A DNA stretch of 64,000 nt from Polaromonas sp. (lineage in GTDB: Bacteria > Pseudomonadota > Gammaproteobacteria > Burkholderiales > Burkholderiaceae_C), in assembly GCA_013298945.1 (NCBI GenBank), contig JAAFJR010000002.1, forward strand, positions 310,001-374,000, given 5' to 3'. This document shows, one piece after another, positions 53,712-61,655 of the stretch. How positions within the stretch are numbered: the first letter of the stretch is position 1; every line of letters starts with the position of its first letter. A program made the position numbers and the translations under genes. The notes under the pieces are model-generated. The model had not been told where the DNA came from. It did not search any database and saw nothing but the letters and a program-made list of their open reading frames with translations.

Positions 53712-54410
53712 ATGAATTCGCAATTTGGTTTGATGAACGTGTGGTCTCAGGGTGATTTGGTCACCAAAACGGTGGCTTTGTTGCTTTTGTTGATGTCATT
53801 GGCGTCGTGGATGGTCATCATCATCAAGACTTTGGACATCATGAAATTTAAGCGTTTGGCTACTGAGGCCGAAGGCTTTTGGCACAGTGAAGACTTCTCC
53901 AAGGGTGTTTCACAATTGGGCGGTGGGGCTGAAAACCCGCTGCGCCAGTTGGCGCTGGAAGGCCGCGAAGCAACAGCGCATATTTTGAACACGGATGGAA
54001 CACCCGCAAAGGCGCAGCTGCACGACAGCTTGGACAAAAGTGACTGGATTACCCGTAGCCTGCGCAACACGCTGGACGAAATCACCGCGAAGCTGCAATC
54101 TGGCTTGGCGATTTTGGCCTCCGTCGGCTCTACCGCGCCATTTGTCGGCTTGTTTGGCACAGTTTGGGGCATTTACCATGCACTCTTGAGCATTGGTGCA
54201 GCCGGTCAAGCCACCATCGATAAAGTGGCTGGCCCGATTGGCGAGTCCCTCATCATGACAGCATTGGGCTTGGCTGTCGCCATTCCTGCCGTTTTGGGTT
54301 ACAACGCTTTGGTTCGCGGTAACAAAGGGATTTTGATGAAGTTGAACCGCTTTGCACATGACTTGCATGCTTACTTCGTCACTGGCGCTCGCGTCGGTAA
54401 AACGCAATGA
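53712..54410 (+). CDS. exbB: ExbB proton channel subunit
   Basis: A 232-residue inner-membrane protein of the MotA/TolQ/ExbB family with three membrane helices. ASVGSTAPFVGLFGTVWGIYHAL near residue 140 and LIMTALGLAVAIPAVLGYNAL near 185 are the family signatures. It powers TonB with ExbD. Confidence 0.96.
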   Translation: MNSQFGLMNVWSQGDLVTKTVALLLLLMSLASWMVIIIKTLDIMKFKRLATEAEGFWHSEDFSKGVSQLGGGAENPLRQLALEGREATAHILNTDGTPAKAQLHDSLDKSDWITRSLRNTLDEITAKLQSGLAILASVGSTAPFVGLFGTVWGIYHALLSIGAAGQATIDKVAGPIGESLIMTALGLAVAIPAVLGYNALVRGNKGILMKLNRFAHDLHAYFVTGARVGKTQ

Positions 54411-54433
54411 ACCACGGGATTGGAGCTTAAACC

Positions 54434-54844
54434 ATGGCCTTTGGAACCCAAGACGACCAAGACGAAGTGATGAACGAAATCAACATGACGCCCATGGTGG
54501 ACGTGATGTTGGTGCTCTTGATCATCTTCATCATCACCGTACCCGTGATGAAACACGCGGTCAATATTGACCTGCCTCGCGCCAGCAACGTGCCGCAAGA
54601 CGCGAAGCCAGAGACGATTCGGCTGTCTGTGGACGCAGCGGGCGACTACTATTGGAATGAAAACAAGGTGACAGAAGAGGCCATGCTGCTGCAACTCAAA
54701 GCTGCTGCGACCCAAAACCCGCAACCCGAGCTGCATATTCGCGGCGACAAAGCCGTCCGCTACGAGCGGGTCGCCACGGCGATGGCGGCTGCGCAGCAGG
54801 CGGGTGTTCGGAAAATTGGGTTTGTGACTGAGCCTAAGTTATAG
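54434..54844 (+). CDS. exbD: ExbD subunit
   Basis: A 136-residue protein with one membrane helix (MTPMVDVMLVLLIIFIITVPV, its Asp being the proton-path residue) and a periplasmic domain ending ELHIRGDKAVRYERVATAMAAAQQAGVRKIGFV. Last gene of the iron-uptake operon. Confidence 0.96.
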   Translation: MAFGTQDDQDEVMNEINMTPMVDVMLVLLIIFIITVPVMKHAVNIDLPRASNVPQDAKPETIRLSVDAAGDYYWNENKVTEEAMLLQLKAAATQNPQPELHIRGDKAVRYERVATAMAAAQQAGVRKIGFVTEPKL

Positions 54845-54879
54845 ACCTCTTCATTTTAAGCGCATTTGTGACTGTTAAC

Positions 54880-54922
54880 TATGCATTTGCTGCCTATGTT
54901 GCTATTGAATATATAGCAAAAT
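54880..54922 (-). repeat. Dispersed element copy R18, diverged
   Basis: ACTATGCATTTGCTGCC, TATGTTGCTATTGAA, TATATAGCAAAA; a weak reverse copy after exbD. A short AAGCTTCAAAAA tandem follows to 54965. Confidence 0.6.
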
Positions 54923-54983
54923 AAGCTTCAAAAATAGGCTGCAAAAGTAAGCTTCAAAAACAAGCCTCAATTAAATTAAAAAA

Positions 54984-55649
54984 TTACGGTTGAACATTAA
55001 GCCAAATCTCGTTTTTCCGTAAAAACCACGGTGTCATCGGCCCGTTGTAACGTGAATACATCGGCTCGCCCTGGGTTTTGACGCCGGCTTTGGTCAGCGC
55101 GGCTTTGAGGATATTCAGGTGTTCATCGTAATTACTTTGCGACCAGCCGCCTGAATATTGGAGCGCCGCCACGGTTTTTCCGGCGACCTGACGTAACTTG
55201 ACTTTGGCGTCTGTTGGCTCAGGTAAGGTTGCCAAGGTAAACGCAGTTGGCATCATGAATTGCACCAAAAAGCCGTTTTGGGTCGGCGTTTGCACGACTG
55301 GAGCGGTCATTTCTATTTTGGTCGAGCTTGCTGGCGCAGCAACTGGTGTTTGAACCACGGGCGCGGTCATTTCTAACTTACGCTCACCCTTGTTTTTGCC
55401 AAAAATATAGCCACCCAACAAGCTAAAAGCTTGTCCGCCCGCTTCAGATTCAGGCCCTGGCACGACCACTTCAGCCACGATGTAAGGCTCGTATTTGCGA
55501 ATTTCATACAACTCGCTCTTTTGAATAACGGTGTATTGGGGCTGTTCAAGCGCTTGGGCAGCAGGAGAAGTCATCAAAAAGCCTCCTATTGCAGTGGCGA
55601 GAGTAGCTGACATTAAAGCCGTCGATTTGAAAATTTGAAGTGATTTCAT
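54984..55649 (-). CDS. SOUL-family heme-binding protein, exported
   Basis: A 221-residue protein with a signal peptide (STALMSATLATAIGGFLMTSPAAQA). The SOUL fold is seen from YTVIQKSELYEIRKYEPYIVAEV through GGYIFGKNKGERKLEMTAPVVQTP, TAFTLATLPEPTD, and the end PMTPWFLRKNEIWLNV. The phrase EMTAPVVQTP occurs twice, 20 residues apart, a small internal duplication. SOUL proteins bind heme or related tetrapyrroles; an exported one next to iron uptake could take part in heme handling. Confidence 0.88.
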   Translation of the reverse strand: MKSLQIFKSTALMSATLATAIGGFLMTSPAAQALEQPQYTVIQKSELYEIRKYEPYIVAEVVVPGPESEAGGQAFSLLGGYIFGKNKGERKLEMTAPVVQTPVAAPASSTKIEMTAPVVQTPTQNGFLVQFMMPTAFTLATLPEPTDAKVKLRQVAGKTVAALQYSGGWSQSNYDEHLNILKAALTKAGVKTQGEPMYSRYNGPMTPWFLRKNEIWLNVQP

Positions 55650-55735
55650 AAAATAATTACCTTTCAGTCATTATTTGATTCTATTCGTCTATTTTGCAAG
55701 CCAAATCGGGTTTTTAAATCAATACAGAATGTAAT

Positions 55736-56152
55736 TCAAGTTTTAGCCGGCTTAGGTTTAGGTTTAGGTTTAGGTTTAAACATGGGCTTAGTCTTCGCTT
55801 TGGCATCCAGCGCCACGTTCAACGCCAGCCGCGCCCACGGCAGCATGGCATCGGGCGACTCCATCGTTTCATCGGGCGTGGTGTAGTAGTTCATGCCCAA
55901 ATGTTTACCGTCTTTGGATAGCATTTCAAAGCGCTTACCGCCCGCCGCTTCAAATTGTGTCTTCGTCATCTCGTCTACTTTGAGATACAACTTCTGATTG
56001 CTGCCGCCCAGCTTACCCAAGTCCGCAATCACAGCTATCGTCACCCCATCCACACTGATGCCCCAACCACCAAACATCCGTTTAGGCACAGGCTTACCCA
56101 CACCGCTGAGGAGTTCGCAGCAGTAGTCAGCGAAGTCTTTTGAGATAGCCAT
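55736..56152 (-). CDS. TfoX/Sxy N-terminal domain protein with a KP-repeat tail
   Basis: A 138-residue protein. The TfoX-N domain is seen from FADYCCELLSGVGKPVPKRMFGGWGISVDGVTIAVIADLG through YLKVDEMTKTQFEAAGGKRF to MNYYTTPDE, residues about 10-95. The C-terminus is KPKPKPKPKPAKT, coded by a hexanucleotide tandem of GGTTTA type at 55744-55776, so tail length may vary by whole KP units. TfoX-like proteins are linked to competence control; the N-domain alone is of unknown function. Confidence 0.85.
   Translation of the reverse strand: MAISKDFADYCCELLSGVGKPVPKRMFGGWGISVDGVTIAVIADLGKLGGSNQKLYLKVDEMTKTQFEAAGGKRFEMLSKDGKHLGMNYYTTPDETMESPDAMLPWARLALNVALDAKAKTKPMFKPKPKPKPKPAKT
55744..55776. repeat. 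Hexanucleotide tandem repeat in the TfoX-like gene
   Basis: GGTTTA repeated about four to five times. Because the unit is six bases, changes in number keep the frame and add or remove Lys-Pro pairs. Confidence 0.9.
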
Positions 56153-56187
56153 ACGTTTAAAAGTTAGTTGATTTCATATCAAATTCA

Positions 56188-56236
56188 CTATCAAAATAAT
56201 AGCTGCTCAGGCAATAAATAAGCCGGCTGGAGGCAT
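56188..56236 (+). repeat. Dispersed element copy R19
   Basis: Forward copy: AATAGCTGCTCAGGCAATAAA, TAAGCCGGCTGGAGGC, ATAAATT, between two minus-strand genes. Confidence 0.88.
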
Positions 56237-56290
56237 AAATTGGCACTGAAAATTAATGATGCTAAATAAGCTTTTTAAATAAGCGGTTGT

Positions 56291-56641
56291 TCACTCGCTC
56301 CAAACCGCAAATTCATTCCCGCTAGGCTCAATAAAGTGAAAACGCCGCCCGCCGGGGAAGGTGAAAATGGGCAAGTTCACCTTGCCACCCGCTTTTTCAA
56401 CCTTGGCTAAGGTGGCTTCAAGCTTCTCGCTGTAAAAAACCAGCAAAGCGCCCCCGGCTGACGAACTAGAGTGAAGCGGCGCAGCGTAAAAGCCACCGTC
56501 TAAACCCTCGTTGTTAAAGGCCGCATAGTCAGGGCCATAGTCGGTAAACGCCCAATTGAAGGCCGCTTTGAAAAACGCCTTGGTCGCGCTTAAGTCTTTG
56601 GCTGCGTATTCAACATAATTGAGCTTTTCATGTTGGTTCAT
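56291..56641 (-). CDS. VOC-family (glyoxalase-like) protein
   Basis: A 116-residue protein of the vicinal oxygen chelate fold: KLNYVEYAAKDLSATKAFFKAAFNWAFTDYG, GGALLVFYSEKLEATLAKVEKAGGKV and the end FTFPGGRRFHFIEPSGNEFAVW. One-domain form; likely a dimer. Substrate unknown. Confidence 0.9.
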   Translation of the reverse strand: MNQHEKLNYVEYAAKDLSATKAFFKAAFNWAFTDYGPDYAAFNNEGLDGGFYAAPLHSSSSAGGALLVFYSEKLEATLAKVEKAGGKVNLPIFTFPGGRRFHFIEPSGNEFAVWSE

Positions 56642-56693
56642 GTCTTCTCCAAATTAAGCCAATTCAATATAAGCTATTGAAAAAATAGCAATT

Positions 56694-57005
56694 TCAATTT
56701 TTTATACTAAGTCCAACTAAGCCAAGCAGAACTATGATTCCAGCAATAATGCTTGCCGTCGTGAGGAGCATACTATCTTTATTCGTGAAGTTATATATCA
56801 CAGCAATCAGGATAATTGAAATCAAATAGCTTGGAATCAGTGCCATCACAAATGAGTAACCGCCACCAGGTGATATGTATTCATATGCAAAAGCTAAAAG
56901 TAGAGTGATAAAAGGAGATGCAAAAAAAGCTATTACCCAGAACAAAATGCGTTGACTAAGCGTTGGTGACACAGAAGATTCATTGATGGTAGTCAGGGAG
57001 TTCAC
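56694..57005 (-). CDS. Small three-helix membrane protein
   Basis: A 103-residue protein with three hydrophobic stretches (ILFWVIAFFASPFITLLLAF, LIPSYLISIILIAVIY, ASIIAGIIVLLGLVGL). AT-rich compared with neighbours. No family recognised; nothing near it suggests a role. Confidence 0.6.
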   Translation of the reverse strand: MNSLTTINESSVSPTLSQRILFWVIAFFASPFITLLLAFAYEYISPGGGYSFVMALIPSYLISIILIAVIYNFTNKDSMLLTTASIIAGIIVLLGLVGLSIKN

Positions 57006-57289
57006 TATTTGCCTTTCAGTAATATCGCCTTAACGAATAGCTCAGTGCGCAATTTTGTGTAGTCTAATTTGTTTTATCTTCTTATCGTCAATAAAACAGT
57101 CCTACGAAAGTATTATCCTGAAAACTAGCCTTCTCGACTCAGACTCGAAGGATTCATCTCAGCCAACTGCACTTCATGTAGCGTCTTCAACCACAGCATC
57201 GCCGATTGTCCCTAAAGTTTTAGTTTTAAGGTCAATTTTGCTATTTATTCATAGCTTCTTAGGCAATAAATACGCCAGCTACAGAAGAT
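57006..57289. other. Intergenic stretch before prmB's 3' end
   Basis: AT-rich. Apart from the dispersed element at 57239-57284 I see nothing; a short ORF here has no coding character. Confidence 0.5.
57239..57284 (+). repeat. Dispersed element copy R20
   Basis: Forward copy: TTCATAGCTTCTTAGGCAATA, AATACGCCAGCTACAG, ending six bases before the prmB stop codon. Confidence 0.88.
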
Positions 57290-58210
57290 TTAGTCTCCAA
57301 AAACGACTTCTAATGCCGTTTTCGTGATCAACAGCACTGAATCCGCCCCAGCACTCGTTTCCATCCAAAAAATCTCCAAATCTGGGAAGGCGGCTTCGAA
57401 GAAGGCGCGTTCGTTGCCGATTTCTAGGATCATCACGGCGTGTTCGCTCATGTGGGCGGGGGCGGCTTGCAGGAGGTGGCGGATGAAGTCCATGCCATCG
57501 TAGCCGCCAGCTAGGGCGAGTTCAGGTTCAGCCAAATACTCAGCGGGCAAGGCGGCCATGCTGGTGCTGTTGACGTAGGGTGGGTTGCATAGGATGAGGT
57601 CGAACACAAGTGCTTGGTTTTGCTCATCTTTTAAGCCTGCCCAGCAGTCAGACTCAATCAGTTGGATGCGGTCTTGCAAGCCGTGTTTAGCCACATTGAT
57701 TTTGGCGACTTCTAAAGCATCAGCAGAAATGTCTGCGCCAGCCACGGTGGTTTCAGGGTAAGTCATCGCCGCCAGTACGGCCAAGCTGCCGTTGCCGGTG
57801 CATAAATCTAGCACTTTTTGGGTGTGGCTGCCTAGCCAGTCGTCAAAGCTGCCGTCTGCCAAAAGCTCAGCAATGAAGCTGCGCGGCACGATGGCGCGTT
57901 CGTCGACGTAGAAGGGGATGCCCTGCAACCAGGCTTCTTGGGTGAGGTAGGCGGCGGGTTTTCGGGATTCAATTCTTGCTATGAATAAAGTAGCTATTGA
58001 GGCAACTAAATCTCTGGCTAGAGGTCTGTTTGCTACTGAATTTTCATCAATTTTAGGATCTTCTAGCGATGAGTCTAAGGGCAAACCCATTTTCCAAAGC
58101 ACCAGCCAAGCCGCTTCGTCAAAGGCATTTGTCGTGCCGTGGCCGAAGGCTACGTTTGCATCGGTCAGCTGTTTTGCACCCGCTTGGATGGCTTCTAGAA
58201 CGGTTGTCAT
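57290..58210 (-). CDS. prmB: Ribosomal protein L3 glutamine methyltransferase
   Basis: A 306-residue SAM-dependent enzyme that methylates a Gln of ribosomal protein L3. The N-terminal helical domain (FDEAAWLVLWKMGLPLDSSL, then RKPAAYLTQEAWLQGIPFYV) leads to the methyltransferase fold: VLDLCTGNGSLAVLAAMTYPE near 135 and LILCNPPYVNS near 200. Between the two N-terminal halves an insert of about 20 residues relative to the family (LARDLVASIATLFIARIES) is dispersed element R21, in frame. Downstream of dapE with a REP-like palindrome between. Confidence 0.9.
   Translation of the reverse strand: MTTVLEAIQAGAKQLTDANVAFGHGTTNAFDEAAWLVLWKMGLPLDSSLEDPKIDENSVANRPLARDLVASIATLFIARIESRKPAAYLTQEAWLQGIPFYVDERAIVPRSFIAELLADGSFDDWLGSHTQKVLDLCTGNGSLAVLAAMTYPETTVAGADISADALEVAKINVAKHGLQDRIQLIESDCWAGLKDEQNQALVFDLILCNPPYVNSTSMAALPAEYLAEPELALAGGYDGMDFIRHLLQAAPAHMSEHAVMILEIGNERAFFEAAFPDLEIFWMETSAGADSVLLITKTALEVVFGD
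57970..58020 (+). repeat. Dispersed element copy R21, in frame inside prmB
   Basis: + strand: TTGCTATGAATAAAGTAGC, TATTGAGGCAACTAAATCTC, TGGCTAGAG. Diverged, reverse relative to the gene. The consensus stop TAA is TCA on the coding strand. Encodes residues about 62-82. Confidence 0.7.
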
Positions 58211-58220
58211 ATTATCGTGG

Positions 58221-58250
58221 CATGGATTCCCGCCTTCGCGGGAATGACGG
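58221..58250. repeat. REP-like palindrome, single copy
   Basis: ATGGATTCCCGCCTTCGCGG then GAATGACGG, the same unit as in the pair at 5290-5374, in the prmB-dapE gap. Confidence 0.85.
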
Positions 58251-58277
58251 GAAGTGATCGCATGGATTTTTTCGGCT

Positions 58278-59513
58278 TCATCGAGATTTCAACCCAGCTT
58301 CCAAGTTCTCAATCGTCCTGCGGTAAATGTTTTTCAGCGGCTCAATATCGGCAACCACGATGTGCTCGTCGATTTTGTGAATGGTCGCGTTCGGAGGGCC
58401 GCATTCTATGACTTGTTCGCAGATTTTGGCGATGAAGCGGCCATCGCTTGTGCCGCCCGTCGTTGACAGTTGGGTTTCTAGGCCGGTTTCAGCCCGAATT
58501 GCGGCTTGCACTGCATGAACCAGCTCACCGGGACGGGTCAAGAACGGCAAACCGCCAACCGTCCATTGCAAGTCAAAGTCCTTTTCGGGTTGTAAACCAG
58601 ATGAAATCAGCACATCAACGAGACGCTTTTGCAGCGATTCTGGGGTAGATTCAGTGGAAAAGCGGAAGTTGAAATCGACGACTGCGTGACCTGGAATCAC
58701 ATTGCTCGCGCCCGTGCCACCATGGATATTACTGATTTGCCAAGTCGTGGCTGGGAAAAACTCGTTGCCTTTGTCCCACTCCGTGTTAACCAAAGCCGCC
58801 ATCGCTGGGGCGAATTTGTGAATCGGGTTTTCAGCCAAATGCGGGTAGGCAATGTGGCCTTGAATACCTTTGACGGTCAACTTGCCGCTCATAGTGCCTC
58901 GGCGACCGTTTTTGATCATGTCACCGGTTTTTTCGACGGAAGTTGGCTCGCCCACGATGCAGTAATCCAGCTTTTCGCCACGCTTGGTGAGCCAGTCGCA
59001 CATGATGACCGTGCCATCAACAGACGGACCTTCTTCGTCGCTGGTGAGTAAAAAAGCCAATGACAACGCGGGGTTAGGATTCGCAGCCAAGAATTCTTCC
59101 ACAGCGACGACAAAGGCCGCAATAGAGGTTTTCATGTCACTTGCGCCACGGCCGTAAAGTTTGCCGTCGCGGTGGCTGGGCACGAAGGGGTTGCTTGTCC
59201 ACTGCTCCAGCGGGCCTGTGGGGACGACATCTGTGTGGCCTGCAAATACCAGTAATTTGGATGTTGTAGAATTTGATTCTGCTATATTTTTAGTAGCTGT
59301 TGAGGCAGATAATACGCCGGCTACATGTAAATTCGAGGGCCTTTTTGCCCATAAATTGACGACCCTGAAGTCTGCTGGACCGCTTTCTACCGTTTCGCAC
59401 ACAAAACCCAACGGTGTGAGCCGTTCGGCAATCAGTTTCTGGCAATCGCCATCTAGCGGGGTGACAGAGGGGCGGGCGATGAGTTGTTCGGCCAGAATCA
59501 GGGTGCGGTGCAT
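58278..59513 (-). CDS. dapE: Succinyl-diaminopimelate desuccinylase
   Basis: A 411-residue zinc enzyme of the lysine and peptidoglycan pathway. Metal and active-site motifs: [63 protein letters not shown] and [23 protein letters not shown] 59513 is the start; an upstream extension would overlap pilU. Relative to the family there is an insert of about 28 residues before LLVFAGHTD, which is dispersed element R22 in frame ([17 protein letters not shown]). Confidence 0.95.
   Translation of the reverse strand: MHRTLILAEQLIARPSVTPLDGDCQKLIAERLTPLGFVCETVESGPADFRVVNLWAKRPSNLHVAGVLSASTATKNIAESNSTTSKLLVFAGHTDVVPTGPLEQWTSNPFVPSHRDGKLYGRGASDMKTSIAAFVVAVEEFLAANPNPALSLAFLLTSDEEGPSVDGTVIMCDWLTKRGEKLDYCIVGEPTSVEKTGDMIKNGRRGTMSGKLTVKGIQGHIAYPHLAENPIHKFAPAMAALVNTEWDKGNEFFPATTWQISNIHGGTGASNVIPGHAVVDFNFRFSTESTPESLQKRLVDVLISSGLQPEKDFDLQWTVGGLPFLTRPGELVHAVQAAIRAETGLETQLSTTGGTSDGRFIAKICEQVIECGPPNATIHKIDEHIVVADIEPLKNIYRRTIENLEAGLKSR
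59268..59326 (+). repeat. Dispersed element copy R22, in frame inside dapE
   Basis: + strand: TTCTGCTATATTTTTAGTAGC, TGTTGAGGCAGATAATACG, CCGGCTACATG. Reverse relative to the gene; residues about 62-82 of DapE. TAA of the consensus is TCA on the coding strand. Confidence 0.85.
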
Positions 59514-59527
59514 GGGGGAGTTTGGGG

Positions 59528-60658
59528 TCAGTGAATTGCAATGTCTTCGAAAGAAGCGGGTTCGTAAACCGGCTCCACCGGTGCGGCGGGCATGATGTCT
59601 TTGCCTCTGGCGGTGTTGTCCAAACGCCAAATCAGGTTGGTAGGCGAGTCGGCGTAGGACAAGCCTTCTTCGCGGGTGATGATTTCTTCACGAATCATGC
59701 GCGCCAAGTCGTCCTCAAAGGTTTGCGAGCCAGGTGCCATGGACTTTTCCATCGCGTCTTTCACGCCTGCAAAGTCACCTTTGGCGACCATTTCGGCCAC
59801 GTACTGGGTGTTGAGCATGATTTCAACGGCAGGGCGGCGCTCGTTTCGCGTGGTTTTGACCAAACGTTGGGAAATCACGGCTTTCAGCGTGGTGGACAAA
59901 TCGCCTAAGAGTGTGGGGCGTACTTCCACGGGGTAGAAACTCAAAATGCGGTTCAGTGCGTGGTAGCTGTTGTTGGCATGCAGTGTGGCGATGCACAAGT
60001 GACCTGTTTGAGCGTAGGCGATGGCGGCAGTCATGGTTTCGCGGTCGCGAATCTCGCCAATGAAAAACACGTCAGGCGCTTGGCGCAAGCCGTTTTTAAG
60101 CGCTGTTTGCAGCGTCATCGTATCGGTGCCAACTTCACGCTGGTTAACGACGCTGCGTTTGGATGTGAACAGGTATTCAACGGGGTCTTCCACCGTCAAA
60201 ATATGGCCGGTGATGCGCTCGTTGCGGTATTCCAGCATAGATGCCAGCGTGGTGCTTTTGCCCGAGCCTGTGGAGCCCACCATCAGCACCAGTCCCAGTT
60301 TGGCCATCACCAAATGGGTGAGCTGCGATGGCAAGTGCAAGGTGTCAAATGGGGGAATGACCAGTGGAATGTAACGTATCACTACCGCATAGCTGCCGCG
60401 CTGGCGCATGGCGCTGATGCGGAAATTGCCCAAATCAGGCATCTGAATCGACATGTTCAGCTCGCCGGTTTCTTTGAGCTCTTCGATTTGTGCGCTGGTG
60501 ACGATTTCAGACAGCAAGTTCAACGGCGTAGTTGCGCCTAGCACTTGGTTGTTAAACGACACGCTGGTGCCGTTGATTTTGATCAGCGCCACCGCATTGG
60601 CTGACAAGTAAACGTCTGAGGCATGTTTTTCAACCATCAGTTCCAAAATTCGTTTCAT
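59528..60658 (-). CDS. pilU: Type IV pilus retraction ATPase PilU
   Basis: A 376-residue GSPII_E-family ATPase that helps pull in type IV pili. Walker [21 protein letters not shown] near 128, Asp-box [14 protein letters not shown], Walker [17 protein letters not shown] near 205, and the His-box [20 protein letters not shown]. The C-terminal tail, past the PilT length, ends in [20 protein letters not shown], as in PilU. Placed between dapD and dapE, a common Burkholderiales order. ATG 60658 or 60667 may start it. Confidence 0.93.
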   Translation of the reverse strand: MKRILELMVEKHASDVYLSANAVALIKINGTSVSFNNQVLGATTPLNLLSEIVTSAQIEELKETGELNMSIQMPDLGNFRISAMRQRGSYAVVIRYIPLVIPPFDTLHLPSQLTHLVMAKLGLVLMVGSTGSGKSTTLASMLEYRNERITGHILTVEDPVEYLFTSKRSVVNQREVGTDTMTLQTALKNGLRQAPDVFFIGEIRDRETMTAAIAYAQTGHLCIATLHANNSYHALNRILSFYPVEVRPTLLGDLSTTLKAVISQRLVKTTRNERRPAVEIMLNTQYVAEMVAKGDFAGVKDAMEKSMAPGSQTFEDDLARMIREEIITREEGLSYADSPTNLIWRLDNTARGKDIMPAAPVEPVYEPASFEDIAIH

Positions 60659-60739
60659 TGCGCTCATGGGTGGCCTTTTTTGAGTTGTCTAAATTTTCAT
60701 AATAAATTTTTATAACAAATTTATAAATAAATTAAAAAA

Positions 60740-61564
60740 TTAGTCACGCAGCAAGTCATTGATGCTGGTTTTAGAGCGCGTTTGCGCATCCACTTTTTTT
60801 ACGATCACCGCGCAATACAAGCTGTATTTACCACCGGCTTTAGGCAAGTTGCCGCTCACCACGACTGAGCCACTTGGCACGCGGCCGTAGCTGATGGTGT
60901 CAGCCTCGCGGTCATAAATCGGGGTGCTTTGGCCGATGTAAACGCCCATACCAAGCACTGAGTTTTCTTCTACCACCACGCCTTCAACCACTTCTGAGCG
61001 TGCGCCAATAAAGCAGTTGTCTTCAATGATGGTCGGGCCCGCTTGCATAGGTTCCAAAACGCCGCCAATGCCAACGCCACCGGATAAATGCACATGCTTA
61101 CCGATCTGCGCGCAAGAGCCTACGGTGGCCCAAGCATCAACCATCGTTCCTTCATCGACATACGCGCCGATGTTGACAAAACTAGGCATCAAAATCGCAC
61201 CTTTGGCAATGTAGCTGCCACGGCGTGCCACAGCGGGTGGCACCACGCGCACGCCAGTGGCTTTGAGTTCTGCCTCAGACAAATGGGCGAACTTGGTCGG
61301 CACTTTGTCGTAAAAAGCCAAGTCGCCAGATTGCATGACGACGTTGTCTTTCAAGCGGAAGCTCAGCAACACTGCTTTTTTGATCCATTGGTGAACTGTC
61401 CACTGACCGACAGCTTGCTTGGTGGCAACGCGCAATTGACCATTGTTCAGGCTGGCAATTACGTGTTCGACGGCGTCTTGAATTTCGGCAGATGCGCTGC
61501 CGATAGAAATGTTGGCGCGGTCGTCCCAAGCGGCGTCGATGATGTTTTGTAGTTGTTGTGTCAT
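60740..61564 (-). CDS. dapD: Tetrahydrodipicolinate N-succinyltransferase
   Basis: A 274-residue enzyme that succinylates tetrahydrodipicolinate in lysine synthesis. A left-handed beta-helix is shown by [64 protein letters not shown] and [25 protein letters not shown]. The N-terminal helical part and the end [10 protein letters not shown] match DapD. Between dapC and pilU on the same strand. Confidence 0.96.
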   Translation of the reverse strand: MTQQLQNIIDAAWDDRANISIGSASAEIQDAVEHVIASLNNGQLRVATKQAVGQWTVHQWIKKAVLLSFRLKDNVVMQSGDLAFYDKVPTKFAHLSEAELKATGVRVVPPAVARRGSYIAKGAILMPSFVNIGAYVDEGTMVDAWATVGSCAQIGKHVHLSGGVGIGGVLEPMQAGPTIIEDNCFIGARSEVVEGVVVEENSVLGMGVYIGQSTPIYDREADTISYGRVPSGSVVVSGNLPKAGGKYSLYCAVIVKKVDAQTRSKTSINDLLRD

Positions 61565-61655
61565 GATAATTTGCTGTAAATAATAAAGAAAAACTATAAA
61601 GAAAAACTAAAAATGAAAAACTTTAAAGAAACTAAAAAAATTGTAAAAAGAAAAT
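61565..61655. repeat. A-rich imperfect tandem between dapC and dapD
   Basis: Repeats of AAAGAAAAACTA type on the + strand (61585-61640). No ORF; may be a spacer only. Confidence 0.5.

Noticed and set aside
57055-57327. A 90-codon + strand frame between the small membrane gene and prmB
   Set aside because: No ribosome-binding site or family; it passes through dispersed element R20 and the end of prmB.
545-59326. Reading the dispersed repeats as a CRISPR array or as insertion-sequence ends
   Set aside because: Copies are kilobases apart, in both orientations, without regular spacers, cas genes or a transposase.
59514-59630. A 39-codon upstream extension of dapE
   Set aside because: It runs into pilU in another frame and is Arg/His-rich noise; the DapE family begins at [12 protein letters not shown].
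61565-61655. A promoter or small RNA in the dapC-dapD gap
   Set aside because: Only an A-rich imperfect tandem is seen; no -10/-35 pair or hairpin stands out.
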